Shown here in pieces: positions 25,868 through 36,653 of a stretch of DNA of 64,000 nt. How positions within the stretch are numbered: position 1 is the first letter of the stretch; every line of letters begins with the position of its first letter. Made by a program: the position numbers and the translations under genes. Source of the DNA: Eriocheir sinensis (Eukaryota; Arthropoda; Malacostraca; Decapoda; Varunidae); contig NW_026110828.1 in NCBI RefSeq assembly GCF_024679095.1, forward strand, positions 1-64,000. Direction: 5' to 3'. Under the pieces are notes generated by a model, which saw nothing but the letters and a program-made list of their open reading frames with translations, did no database searches and had not been told where the DNA came from.

Positions 25868-26236
25868 GTTTGGTTTGGTTAGGTTAGGTTAGGTTAGGTT
25901 AGGTTAGGTTATAAAGGAAAACAGAGATTGAGTGAGTGATGAATGATTGCGTGAGTGAAGGGATTGAAGAAGAATACGTATGAGATTTGGGGAGTTTGGT
26001 TAGGTTAGGTTAGGTTTGGTTTGGTTTGGTTTGGTTTGGTTTGGTAAGGTTAGGTTAGGTTAGGTAAGGATAGGAAAGGATAGGATAGGTTAGGTTAGGT
26101 TAGGTTAGGATAGGATAGGATAGGATAGGATAGGATAGGTTAGGTTAGGTAAGGTAAGGTAAGGTAAGGTAAGGTAAGGTAAGGTTAGGATAGGAAAGGA
26201 TAGGATAGGATAGGTTAGGTTAGGTTAGGTTAGGTT
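25868..26236 (+). repeat. Interstitial (TTAGG)n array with variants
   Basis: Runs of GGTTA, then GGTTT, GGTAA and GGATA variant blocks, in homogeneous sub-blocks, interrupted by a non-telomeric spacer at 25909-25990. TTAGG is the canonical arthropod telomere repeat. The flank TATAAAGGAAAACAGAGATT recurs at both ends (25909 and 26236) and again, slightly changed, near 26347. Confidence 0.8.
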
Positions 26237-26737
26237 ATAAAGGAAAACAGAGATTGAGTGAGTGATGAATGATTGCGTGCGTGAGAGGAAGGTATTGAGA
26301 GCGGAGATCAGAGGGAGAGAGGAAGGAACTTGTGGACTCATGAGAAATAAAGGAAAGCAGAGATTGAGTGAGTGATGAATGATTGAGTAAGTGATTGAAG
26401 GGATTGAGAGTGGAGATGAGGAAAGGGAGAAAGGAAGGAACTGGTGGACTAATGAATAACTGAAGAGAAAATATGATTAAAGGGAGAGAGAGAGAGAGGA
26501 AGGAAGACAATGAGAGAGAGAGAGGGAAAGCAGGAATGAGAGAGGAAGAGAGAATGAGTGAGAGGGAAGTGGAAGGATAGTATAAGGAAGTGAAGATAAA
26601 GAGGATGAAGGGAGATAATAGATGATGAGGGGAGAAGAGAAGATTAGAAGGGAGAGAAGAGAGAAAAGGGAAAATGGGATCGTGAGGAAGAGGGAAGAAA
26701 GGAAAGGGAAAAAAGGGAGAGGGAGGGAGGGAGAGAG
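26237..26737 (+). repeat. Repeat flanks of the TTAGG array and purine block
   Basis: GATTGAGTGAGTGATGAATG recurs near 26248 and 26361, as it does upstream at 25927. From 26465 the sequence is AG-rich. The 187-codon minus frame is an artefact. Confidence 0.75.
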
Positions 26738-26885
26738 ACTCATTCCCTCCCTTAGGAAAAAAATAAAACAATAGAAATAAATAAATAAAAAAAAACAAAG
26801 GAAGGTCGTCAGGAGGAAAAAAACTACCATTGATTTTTATGAACTGAAAAGACTGATCTGTTTCCCCCCCTCTCTCTCTCTCTCT
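26738..26885 (-). repeat. Inverted dispersed repeat, copy 1, bordered by GA/CT tracts
   Basis: GACTCATTCCCTCCCTTAGG, AGGTCGTCAGGAG, CTACCATTGATTTTT and AACTGAAAAGACTGATCTGT are the reverse complement of copy 2 at 28424-28590. Both copies run into long GA/CT microsatellites at the same end. Confidence 0.85.
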
Positions 26886-26915
26886 CTCTCTCCATAAATT
26901 TGTAGTCTTGAGAGG

Positions 26916-26956
<41 letters not shown>

Positions 26957-27211
26957 GTGGGAGGCTATATGGAGAACTCAAGTAGGAGGAGGAGGAGGAG
27001 GAGGAGGAGTAGGAGGAAGATGGGTCATTTAAACCATTAGTGACAGATTTCTCTCTGATTTAATGGTTGACTAGTGTGTGTGTACCAAAGCCTTTGGGTA
27101 TGGGGGAAGGGGAGGAGGAGGAGGAGGAGGAGGAGGAGGAGGAGGAGGAGGACGATGAGGAGGAGGAAGAAGGAGAAGAGAAGCGATCAAGTAAGGAAGA
27201 GGCCTAGAGCT

Positions 27212-27248
<37 letters not shown>

Positions 27249-27290
27249 CATATAACATTAATAAATCAAAATATAGCGAAAGAAATCCAT

Positions 27291-27324
<34 letters not shown>

Positions 27325-27385
27325 TCAATAACAAAAAAAAAAAAACATCAATAACAACAGCAACAACAACAACAACAACTAACAT
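26866..27385. repeat. CT, GA, GGA and CAA microsatellites
   Basis: (CT)n 26869-26892, (GA)n 26922-26955, (GGA)n 26984-27009 and 27113-27151, (GA)n 27214-27246, (CAA)n 27291-27380. Confidence 0.9.
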
Positions 27386-27664
27386 TGAGTCGTCTCCTTC
27401 AAACTATTAATATTTATCTTTAAAAAAACTTATCGTGTCCTTAATTTCGGTCACAAGTTTGAACGTTCGCTATTTCTTTTTCTCTTTCTATTTTTTGAGG
27501 ATTAAGTAGAGTGTATAGCTGCGCGTTGCTTCAGTGCCCATCTTCGTCACATTAACCTTTGCCCCTATAGGAGTAAGTATATTTAAGTTATCGTATATTT
27601 GTTTCTTTATCATAGAATTTAACATCGTATACAAAAATCAATATTGTCGTACCTTTATTTTATT

Positions 27665-27955
27665 TTCCTTTTTTGCCTGATAGATTTCTCCATTGTGATT
27701 TTATTCTTTCTGTTTTTCAATGTTCATATTTTTGGTTGATAGATTTCTCCCTTGTGATTATTTTTTCTGTTTTCCAATGTTCATATTCTTGGGGTGAAGC
27801 GGTGATTTTTTTTCCTGATAAATTTCTCCCTTGTGATTTTATTCTTTCTGTTTTTCAATGTTCATATTTTTGGTTGATAGATTTCTTCCTTGTGATTATT
27901 TTTTTCTGTTTTCCAATGTTCATATTCTTGGGGCGACGCGGATTTTTTTTTTTTT
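27665..27955 (+). repeat. Higher-order tandem repeat, two long units of two short ones
   Basis: TGATAGATTTCTCCCTTGTG and TTTTCAATGTTCATATT occur four times at about 65-70 bp. Units 1 and 3, and 2 and 4, are most alike, so a pair was duplicated. The 129-codon frame over it (27673-28062) is repeat-derived. Confidence 0.8.
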
Positions 27956-28108
27956 CATATTCGTTCGTGATTTTTGAGCGTTTGAAAAGAAAACTCGTGC
28001 TAAAAATAATCCCGTTTTCTTTTGGCTCATCTCGCCATGCATTGGAGAGTCGCGATCGATGACTCATTCAAAAAGACAAAAGGGGATGAAAAGTGAAGTT
28101 GTAGGGAC

Positions 28109-28147
28109 TCATCATCATCATCATCATCATCATCATCACCATCATCG

Positions 28148-28182
<35 letters not shown>

Positions 28183-28220
28183 GTCATCATCATCATCATC
28201 GTCATCATCATCATCATCAG
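28109..28220 (+). repeat. (ATC)n microsatellite
   Basis: About 37 ATC triplets with a few GTC interruptions, followed by a truncated LINE-like tail (28213-28262). Confidence 0.9.
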
Positions 28221-28272
28221 AAGTAGCGGTTTTTTTTTTTATTATTGTTTCCTTTTTTTGTGTCCTATCTAT

Positions 28273-28590
<318 letters not shown>

Positions 28591-28695
28591 TCTCCCTTTT
28601 TTTTCTTTTCCATTTCTTCCCTTTCCTTTGTTGTAAAAAAAAAAAAATCATCATCAATAATATTCCATCATCATCATCATCATCATCATCATTAT

Positions 28696-28765
28696 CAGTA
28701 GCGGGCTTTTTTTTTATTATGTTTTCCTTTTTTTTGTGCCCTTGAGCTGTCTCCTTTGCCGTGAC
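28696..28765 (+). repeat. LINE-like 3' tail next to (ATC)n
   Basis: AGTAGCGGGC followed by T-rich sequence and TGTGCCCTTGAGCTGTCTCC, preceded by (ATC)n at 28668-28695. Similar pieces: 28213-28262 (truncated, also after ATC repeats), 59592-59690 (minus) and 49668-49710 (minus, partial). Confidence 0.6.
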
Positions 28766-28769
28766 ATCA

Positions 28770-29225
28770 TTTTTCTATACTTCGTCTTTTAATGTTTACT
28801 CTTCGAATTCATTGTTTGCTCAGCGGGAGAAATTTTCATCGACGTATTGACAATCCAAACCAAAAATAATAATTCCTCTATTTTTGCGATTTTTTCCCCC
28901 GCTAGGTATTCCGCGGCGAGCTATTTTCGCGGCGCGGGTCACCTGGCGGCCCGCACCTGCCCGCGATAAGCTCGACAAAAATGACCCAAAACTTAATTCT
29001 CAAGCCGGGTTTTTAAAAAGTTTTTGATCCATTCTTCTCTCCCTCCTGTCCCTTCCCTTCCTGCGTCCCTCCCTACCTCCTCCTCCCTCTCTCCCTCACT
29101 CCCTACCTTCCCCACTCTTTCCCTCCCTCCGTCTCTCCCTCTCTCTGTCCAGTTTCCTCCCTCCCTCTTTTTCCTACCCTCCGTTTCCACCCTCATATTT
29201 CCCTTTCACCTTTTCCTCTCTCCCT

Positions 29226-29256
<31 letters not shown>

Positions 29257-29336
29257 CATTCCTAACTTGTTTATTTCATCTATGTTTTTTCTCTCTTACT
29301 TTCTTTCTCTTCCTTTCTCTCTCCGTCTCCCTCCTC

Positions 29337-29400
<64 letters not shown>

Positions 29401-29629
29401 TATCTTTCTCTTTGTTTCATACTCTTCATCTTTACTTTTCCTTCCTTGCTCTTTCTCCCTCCCTCTCTTTCTCCCCTTCCCTTCAGTCTCCAATCTCTCC
29501 CTCTCTCCCTTCCTTCTCTCTCTTCCTTACCTTGAGTCCCCTTTCCCTCCTCCCTCTCTCTCTCTTCCCTACCTCCTTTCCTCCCCTTCCTTGTCCCTCT
29601 TCCCTCATGTTACCCTTCCAGACATCTCC

Positions 29630-29707
<78 letters not shown>

Positions 29708-30005
29708 TTCGCGGACATCCTGAGGGCTTGGGTCGCTGTTCCATTAATGCCGATATGTTTTAGGGATTGAGAATTAGAGATTGGAATTGGGAATCATAAC
29801 AGGAACGGCCGCGTGTCAGCACCAGCCGCGCCGAGGAACCAGAAATTAATCGCGAATGAGATTTGGAATTGGTATATCAATAGAGAGGGACAAAGGGGTT
29901 AGAACACAAGGCACTGTTCTCAAAGGGGTTTAGATCCTCATTTAAGGGGTTCCGCTGCCCTTACCTACCTACCTATGTATCTATCTATCTATTGCCTATC
30001 TCATT
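28770..30005. other. Intergenic: unique sequence, then pyrimidine block
   Basis: 28770-29010 is complex, with a GC-rich patch near 28905-28970. 29030-29710 is C/T-rich with (CT)n at 29340-29398 and 29638-29702. 29710-30005 is unique apart from (CTAC/CTAT)n at 29962-29993. No gene recognised. Confidence 0.65.
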
Positions 30006-30011
30006 CCTTAA

Positions 30012-30265
30012 AGGGGCTATTACACTGGGCAAATTTTCCGTGGATCTTCAGTCAAACCACGATTTCCGCTGGCGTGGGTCTCATATTTCCGTGGTTTTCT
30101 GACGTGTCCACGATCTTCCAAAGCTACGGTAGATTTCACCAAAGGACGACGGTACTACTCACCATCATCATCATCAGCAATAACAAGAAACAAATGAGAA
30201 CCACGCTAACGGAAATCGTGGTTTGACTGAAGATCCACGGAAAATTTGCCCAGTGTAATAACCCC
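30012..30265. mobile_element. MITE with about 65-bp terminal inverted repeats and TTAA flanks
   Basis: 254 bp between TTAA (30008-30011) and TTAA (30266-30269). The left arm (30012-30077) and right arm (30201-30265) differ at only a few positions; both contain TTACACTGGGCAAATTTTCC and GACTGAAGATCCACGG or its complement. The centre holds a short (ATC)n. TTAA duplication is the hallmark of piggyBac-type insertion; the superfamily is inferred. Confidence 0.85.
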
Positions 30266-30279
30266 TTAAGTGGTCGTCT

Positions 30280-31345
30280 TTAACAGCTGAGTAAACGGTT
30301 CATTCGCAGGTAACATTGATAAACAAAACACAAAGGAAACAATGTCTGCAAATGTCCCTTTTGAAACACACGACTTATCTTTATTTTTTTTTAACTACCC
30401 GACCATTTCCTTGCCTATGAGGTTGTTATTAAAGGCTCAGTAAACAGTTCACTCGAAGGTAACATTGATGAACAACACACAAAGGAAACAATGTCTGCAA
30501 ATGCCCCTTTTGAAAATACGACTTAATTATCTTTTTAACTACCCGACCATTTCCTTCCTTATGAGGTTGTTATTAAAGGCTCAGTAAACAGTTCACTCGC
30601 AGGTAACATTGATGAACAAAACACTAAAGAAACAATGTCTGCAAATGCCCCTTTTGAAAATACGACTTAATTATCTTTTCAACTACCCGACCATTTCTTT
30701 CCCTACGAGGTTGTTATTAAAGGCTCAGTAAACAGTTCACTTGAAGGTAACATTGATGAACAAAACACAAAGGAAACAATGTCTGCAAATGCCCCTTTTG
30801 AAAATACGACTTAATTATCTTTTCAACTACCTGACAATTTCTTTCCCTACGAGGTTGTTATTAAAGGCTCAGTAAACAGTTCACTCGAAGGTAACATTGA
30901 TGAACAAAACACAAAGGAAACAATGTCTGCAAATGCCCCTTTTGAAAATACGACTTAATTATCTTTTCAACTACCCGACCATTCCTTCCCTATGAGGTTG
31001 TTATTAAAGGCTCAGTAAACGGTTGATTCGAAGGTAACATTGATCAACAAAACACTAAAGAAACAATGTCTACAAATTCCCCTTTTGAAAACACGACTAA
31101 TTTTTCTTTATTTACCTTTTTAATTATCTGCCTGACCATTTTCTTGCCTATGATGTTATTATTAAAGGCTCAGTAAACGGTTCTTTCGAAGGTAACATTG
31201 ATGAACAAAACACTAAGGAAATAATGTCTGCAAATGCCCCTTTGTAAAACACGACTTACTGATCTTTATTTATCTTTTTAACTAACTACATAACGATTTC
31301 CTTCCATACGAGGTTATTTTTAATGGCTCGGTAAAGTCAATTGAA
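30280..31345 (+). repeat. 144-bp tandem repeat, seven copies
   Basis: AATGTCTGCAAATG (with small changes) occurs near 30341, 30490, 30634, 30778, 30922, 31065 and 31223, so the core period is 143-149 bp with one longer unit. Each has GGCTCAGTAAACAGTTCACT, GGTAACATTGATGAACAAAA and GGTTGTTATTAAA. It starts right after the TTAA-flanked MITE. No ORF persists. Confidence 0.88.
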
Positions 31346-31644
31346 AAGTAATGTTAGATTGAGAATGAAAAAAAAAAACGAAAGAAACGAAAGAACACTA
31401 AAAAAGGAGACGAGGATAGTGAATGAAAAAGAAGAAAAAAATGAAGATGAAAAAAATGAAAAAGATGAAAAAAATGAAAAAAATGAAGAATGCAAAATTA
31501 AGACAGATGAAGGAGAGTTACATATATCTAAAAAAAAAAACACGAAAGGAAGAAAAAAGTTAACCGTGAAATGAATAAAAACAAAAGACAGAAGAAAGGA
31601 ATGAATCGCCTTTTGTAGCGAGTTCAAAGCGCGGGTGAATACTT

Positions 31645-31683
<39 letters not shown>

Positions 31684-31736
31684 CTGCGAATCAATGTTTG
31701 TGTTTAATTGTTACTGAAGCTGCTGATGAAATGGTG

Positions 31737-31785
<49 letters not shown>

Positions 31786-32190
31786 TTAACGGACGGACGG
31801 CTATCAAAATTTAATGTTTATCTCTTGTTACAGTTTTTCCCTTTTTCCTTTATTTTTTTTTTTCCATTCGCTTCGTGCATTTTCGTCTAAGTTTCAGGAG
31901 TCGCGTGTCATTTTCATTTGGCGGGAGTGAACGCAACAAACAAACAAACAAAAAATAAACAAAAAAACACGATATTCCGCCGCTATGAAAACTAAAATAA
32001 AAATAAAAAGAGGAAATAATAAAAAAAACACCGCATGATTCTTTATTCCGCGCGCAGGTACTATTTTTGTTCTATTTGGTTCTTGAAACACGAGACTGAA
32101 CCGCAAATAAAGGCTATCAGGAGCGAGGAAAAAAAAGGGGAAAAAAAAACGTTTTGTGTACTAACGTTTAATTCTATATACGATCGAAGT
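31345..32190. other. Intergenic: A-rich sequence and two (GT)n
   Basis: GAAAAAAATGAA-type repeats 31360-31560; (GT)n 31646-31681 and 31739-31783; the rest is AT-rich unique sequence without a recognised feature. Confidence 0.65.
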
Positions 32191-32400
32191 TCTTGTTTTA
32201 CTAGTTATGAATGAAGAAGAACTAATTTTGAATGAAGAAGAACTAATTATGAATAAAGAACATATTTTTTTTTACTAATTATGAATGAAGAAGTAATTAT
32301 GAAGAACATCCTTTTTTATTAATTATGAATGAAGAAAAAGAAGAACCAGTTATGAATGAAGAAGAACTAATTATGAATGAAGAACATCCTTTTAATTTTC
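32190..32400 (+). repeat. Short tandem repeat of AATTATGAATGAAGAAGAACT
   Basis: TTATGAATGAAGAA occurs six or more times with T-rich spacers. Confidence 0.75.
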
Positions 32401-32604
32401 TTCTTTAATTTGTTTTTCTCATTCAGTTTATAAGTAGGAAAAAGACGTGAAAAAAATATAGTTACGATGGAGAGCTTCCCTTTTGGTTCCTTTTTCCTCT
32501 AGTAATTTTTCTCTTTCTCATTTAATTTACAAGTCGGAAAAGATAACAAAAAATGCATCGTTTTCTTCCTCTGTTTTCAAGTTCATTCGTTTGTTTGTTC
32601 GTTT

Positions 32605-32760
32605 GTTCGAGAAAGATAGATATAGATAAATAACTAGATAGATAGATAGATAAATGGTGTGTGATAGATAGATAGATAGATAGATAAATGGTGTGTGAGA
32701 TAGATAGATAGATAAATGGTGTGTGTGTGAGATAGATAGATAGATAGATATATGGTGTGC
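32605..32760 (+). repeat. Compound (GATA)n / AAATGGTGTGTG minisatellite
   Basis: GATAGATAGATA blocks alternate with AAATGGTGTGTGAGATA four times, followed by (GT)n and (GA)n. Confidence 0.8.
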
Positions 32761-32803
<43 letters not shown>

Positions 32804-32952
32804 CAATCCTATTATTCCTGGTGGCGTCAGCGGCGGCGGCAACCCGAGCGGACGCGGCGACACGTCAACCTCGAGCATGACGCCGCGGCCAAATGTTGCT
32901 CTGAATATCATATTTTTCACGAAACAAAAAAGCCAAAGTAGGGAGCGAGCAA

Positions 32953-33141
32953 CGTTGCCAGATTGTCGTACTCAGCCTCCTATGTTTGCCAATTTCCGAC
33001 CCCAAAACTGCCTCCTCGACCCCAATAACTGCCTTCATATATAGTTATCGTTAAAATGGTTAATTATTGGTGTTTTTTTGGCAATAGCGATGGCTCAGAA
33101 ACCGGTAAGTACGCGGCTCTGAGTACGATGATCTGGCAACG
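32953..33141. mobile_element. Small MITE, copy 1 (GTTGCCAGAT ends)
   Basis: 189 bp with 23-nt inverted ends (CGTTGCCAGAT..TCGTACTCAG, 21 of 23 matching) at 32953-32975 and 33119-33141. The interior includes TTTGCCAATTTCCGACCCC and CGTTAAAATGGTTA, shared with copy 2 at 49872-50067. No clear target duplication and no coding capacity. Confidence 0.8.
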
Positions 33142-33287
33142 GTGGGAGCTAGTCGGAGCGCGTGAGCAGACCTGACGCGCGCGCACACACTTCACTAAAC
33201 ACACACACACACACACACACTGCAAGCTCACTCAGGGATGGTGCTGTCTGGGGATCGTGAGTCAAGTGCGTGATCAGATCATGGTGG

Positions 33288-33326
<39 letters not shown>

Positions 33327-33411
33327 AGAAAATGTACGGAAAAGAACCTAAAATTAGGAAAGAGATGATGCAGAGTTTTGAATAAGATAAAACAAAAGAA
33401 AGAAAACAAGG

Positions 33412-33458
<47 letters not shown>

Positions 33459-33578
33459 GCGTGAAGTGGTTCGAACAGGATGATTCGAACACAAAGATTC
33501 ATTCGAGGCTTCGTTTTCTGCTACTGACGAGGTTGTTTGCGGTTATACTTCCTGGCGACAACGAGGACGAGGACGACG

Positions 33579-33617
<39 letters not shown>

Positions 33618-33860
33618 ATTCAATATTCAAACTATACTCACCATCCGTCCTCTTCTTGCTACCCTCCTCCTATCTCCTTTTCCTACCCTCCTCCATCCTC
33701 TTCTTCCGCGTGGCTCAGCTGACGAGGGTATAGGCACCGTCAGGAGGCACTCGGCGCAGGGGTGACGGCGAGGCACCCTGCGAGTGGCTGGTCGGCGCTG
33801 ACGTCACGTACACCCACCCACTCAGGCCACGCGACGCTGACTGAGCCGCGGCGGTGTAGA
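33142..33860. other. Intergenic: microsatellites and GC-rich segment
   Basis: (AC)n 33200-33221 and 33290-33322, (CT)n 33415-33453, (GA)n 33582-33615. 33705-33860 is GC-rich with TGACGTCA at 33800-33807 and imperfect inverted ends around CGTGGCTCAGC / GCTGACTGAGCC. Confidence 0.6.
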
Positions 33861-34424
33861 GTTGCCGGATGTCTTCAGAGGTTTATTATTACCATTTTCA
33901 TCCTTCATCACCTTATTGTTTTGTGTATAGTCTTTTTTGGGGGTTGTGTTTGTAAGGAAAGCATGTTTATTTATTTCTTATTTATTTGTTTATTCATTTA
34001 TCCTTTGCTAGTTTTAAATGCATGTACAAGTTGAGATAAGGAACTTTCCGAAGACTTTACATTATTTCTTTGAAGTTGTGCAGGGTAGGAAATGGAAGCG
34101 TGTAACTAATTCAAGGAGCAGCCGAATGATTAATAAAGTTCGATTGCCGGATGTCTTCAGAGCTTATTAGTTTTCATCCTTCACCTTTTTTTTTGTATAT
34201 ACCGTCTTTTTTGAGGGGTTGTGTTTGAAAGGAAAGCATGTTTATCTATTTTTTATTTGTCTATTAATTTATCCTTTGCTAGTTTTAAATGCATCTACAA
34301 GTTGAGATAAAGAACTTTCCGAAGACTTTACATTATTTCTTTGAAGTTGTGCCGGGTAGGAAATGGAAGCGTGTGACCAATTCAAGGGACAGCCGCATGA
34401 TTACCGTAATACAGTTCGATTGTG
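33861..34424 (+). repeat. Tandem duplication of 282 bp
   Basis: TTGCCGGATGTCTTCAGAG at 33862 recurs at 34144. The units share GGAAAGCATGTTTAT, TTTGCTAGTTTTAAATGCAT, GAACTTTCCGAAGACTTTAC and GGTAGGAAATGGAAGCGTGT, with scattered substitutions and small indels. Confidence 0.9.
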
Positions 34425-34829
34425 TACAGAATTAAACTTTATAGTTCACCAGACGTTCATTTTTTTGTTTCTTTTCATCACCAAACTGATTTTTCATTAC
34501 CACACCTGGCCCGGTCCGGCAGTGATGAGTACCACGTGGCAGCCCTGGCGGCGGTGGTGATGATGCTTGGAGTCCAGCTGCCCCTCTATCTCTACCTCTC
34601 TTACTTTTTTTTTCTCACTCTTGCTTAATGTTTCCTTTGTATTGCATTACCTTTGTTTGTTGTTCTTCCGGTGATGTGTTGCACCTCTCGTACAATGTCA
34701 ACAGTCTGGTACCCCCTCCTGCCCCCTCCCCCTTCCCTCTCTCATCTTGTTCCCTCGTTTTTATTTTATTTTAGCATTCTTATTATTTAGTATATTTATA
34801 TTGTTTGAGTGTCATCAGTCACCAGCACC

Positions 34830-34867
<38 letters not shown>

Positions 34868-34900
34868 CACACACACACACACACACACGGCAAGGAATAA
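34425..34900. other. Intergenic: unique sequence and (AC)n
   Basis: Complex sequence with no recognised gene; (AC)n at 34831-34888 with one GT interruption. AATAAA on the minus strand overlaps TTTATT near 34752. Confidence 0.6.
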
Positions 34901-35071
34901 ATGAAACAGCATATACTCTGTATAAATACAGACAAATAGTTTTAATTTAGAAATCTCAAAAGACATACAGACTGATATGAATATCTTATGTACAATAATA
35001 TTAAACTTAATTTAAAATCTTACAATGCAAAATGTTCTTGCAGGATGGGATGTATACTAGCGATGTATACT

Positions 35072-35115
35072 GGGGCCCGGGGCCTCCCCTGGGGTGGGGG
35101 GCAGCCCCGGGCCCC
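35072..35115. repeat. GC-only hairpin, 12-bp perfect stem
   Basis: GGGGCCCGGGGC (35072-35083) and GCCCCGGGCCCC (35104-35115) pair perfectly around a 20-nt C/G-rich loop. The surrounding sequence is AT-rich and looks UTR-like. Confidence 0.75.
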
Positions 35116-36027
35116 GGGGTGGTGGGGTCTACCTATCTTGTGACTGTAAGTATAAGTAGATAAGTAGATAAGGGCGTAAAATGCTCAATAGATAAATGCC
35201 ATACTGACCCTTACTGATCACACAGAAGAGGAAACTTGGCAATTGGCACAACGATCTTGGGCAGACCAGACACGCGAGACGAGGGTCCCCAGCGTCCACC
35301 AGGCCTCCTCCTCCTCCTCCTCCTCCTCCTCCTCAGCGACACTCTATGGCTTCGTCTTCATCGTACTCGAGGGAAAAAGGAAGAAGGAAAAGAATCATCT
35401 TCTCACTAGTACGCAAGCGGGGAGTAAATGTTAAGTCGAGGGTTGGTTTCTTCCTATCTAGAATACAGATTTACATCACATGAGGAGAGTCCGGGCCGCC
35501 TCTCTCCGATCCTCCCTCCTCCTCCTCCTCCTCCTGGCGAGTTCCTCCTCCGTCACCGCCTCGCCAGCTCTGTACAACGTTGCTTCACTCGCTTCGCTCT
35601 CCCTCCTCCCGCGCGCAGGGGGGTGAGGAGCGCCACTTTGCTCCGCTAGGTGGCGTCCCTCTGACCACCTGCACACTGCCTCACACGCCCGCACACGAGT
35701 TCGTCTTCCTTGGAATATCAATATGGAATGAAATATTGTCTAACAGGTTTTCTACTCAGGTTTAAACAAAAAATCATAACTCTAATCAACACTTTAAAAG
35801 CTTGTGATCAATCCAGACTTGTTGGTGTTTGAATACATAACAGACACACGCGAGGGAGGAAGATAATCAGAATTTTCTTTGTGTTTGTTTTCGATAACCG
35901 GGGTCGTCGGGAAGGGACCGATGCGTGGCTCCATGGAGAACAAACAAACAAACAAACAAACAGGTCAACGAACAAAGAAACAAGGAAGGCACAAAAAGCC
36001 ACACAGTCACAAACAATAAACTAGCGG

Positions 36028-36063
<36 letters not shown>

Positions 36064-36557
36064 GCTCCAACACAACAACAGTACAGTCCCGCGCTTGTCC
36101 ACTCATCGTCGCCACAACAAGTTATTTTTTTCTTAAGACATACAAAAAAAAAAAAAAAAAAAAGGAACAGACACTGGAATCTTACCATATGTATATAATG
36201 TATGTATAGTTATTTATATATAGTATGTATATATTCCCAAGCCACCACGACACCTACTGGGATGCGTCACGGAGGAGGAAGTGATCGAGACGGTACAGGA
36301 GGCGTTCGAAGCGCTTCACCCGGGGTTCGAGGCGGGTTCGGAAGGCGTTTCGGGGCCTCACACGCACTAGGGACACACGTCTCTCGACTATCTTCTATTC
36401 ACACACACAATATAACCACGATGACAGGCTGGGGGGCGGGGAACGCGGGGGGTGTAGGGGTGGAGGGGTGGGGTAAGTGATTGTCTTTGTGGGGGGAACG
36501 AATCGCTGTTCACGGAGCCACTGAAGCAGATTCGTGGCTCACTCGTCACTGTTCGGC

Positions 36558-36602
36558 TCAAGGTCACTCACATCTTGACCTCGTGTGACCTTGCGGTGAC
36601 CT
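36558..36602. promoter_or_regulatory. Cluster of four nuclear-receptor half-sites
   Basis: TCAAGGTCA at 36558-36566, then TGACCT at 36576-36581, 36586-36591 (as GTGACCTTG) and 36597-36602. TCAAGGTCA is the extended half-site type bound by FTZ-F1/ERR-class receptors; the others are AGGTCA on the opposite strand. Binding is inferred from motif alone. Confidence 0.35.
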
Positions 36603-36621
36603 CCTGACTCAAGGCGGAGGT

Positions 36622-36653
36622 GTGAAGCTTCGAGACATGTACCGAAGCTTCAC
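36622..36653. repeat. Perfect 11-bp inverted repeat with 10-nt loop
   Basis: GTGAAGCTTCG (36622-36632) and CGAAGCTTCAC (36643-36653) flank AGACATGTAC. The arms contain the GAAGCTTC core of paired heat-shock-element units. Could be a hairpin or a dimer binding site. Confidence 0.7.

Noticed and set aside
28109..28220. CRISPR-like or other regular array
   Set aside because: It is a plain ATC microsatellite; no spacer-repeat structure, and the genome is eukaryotic.
33705..33880. GC-rich segment with imperfect inverted ends and TGACGTCA as a MITE or promoter
   Set aside because: The inverted ends match too poorly and no target duplication is visible; kept only as a remark on the segment.
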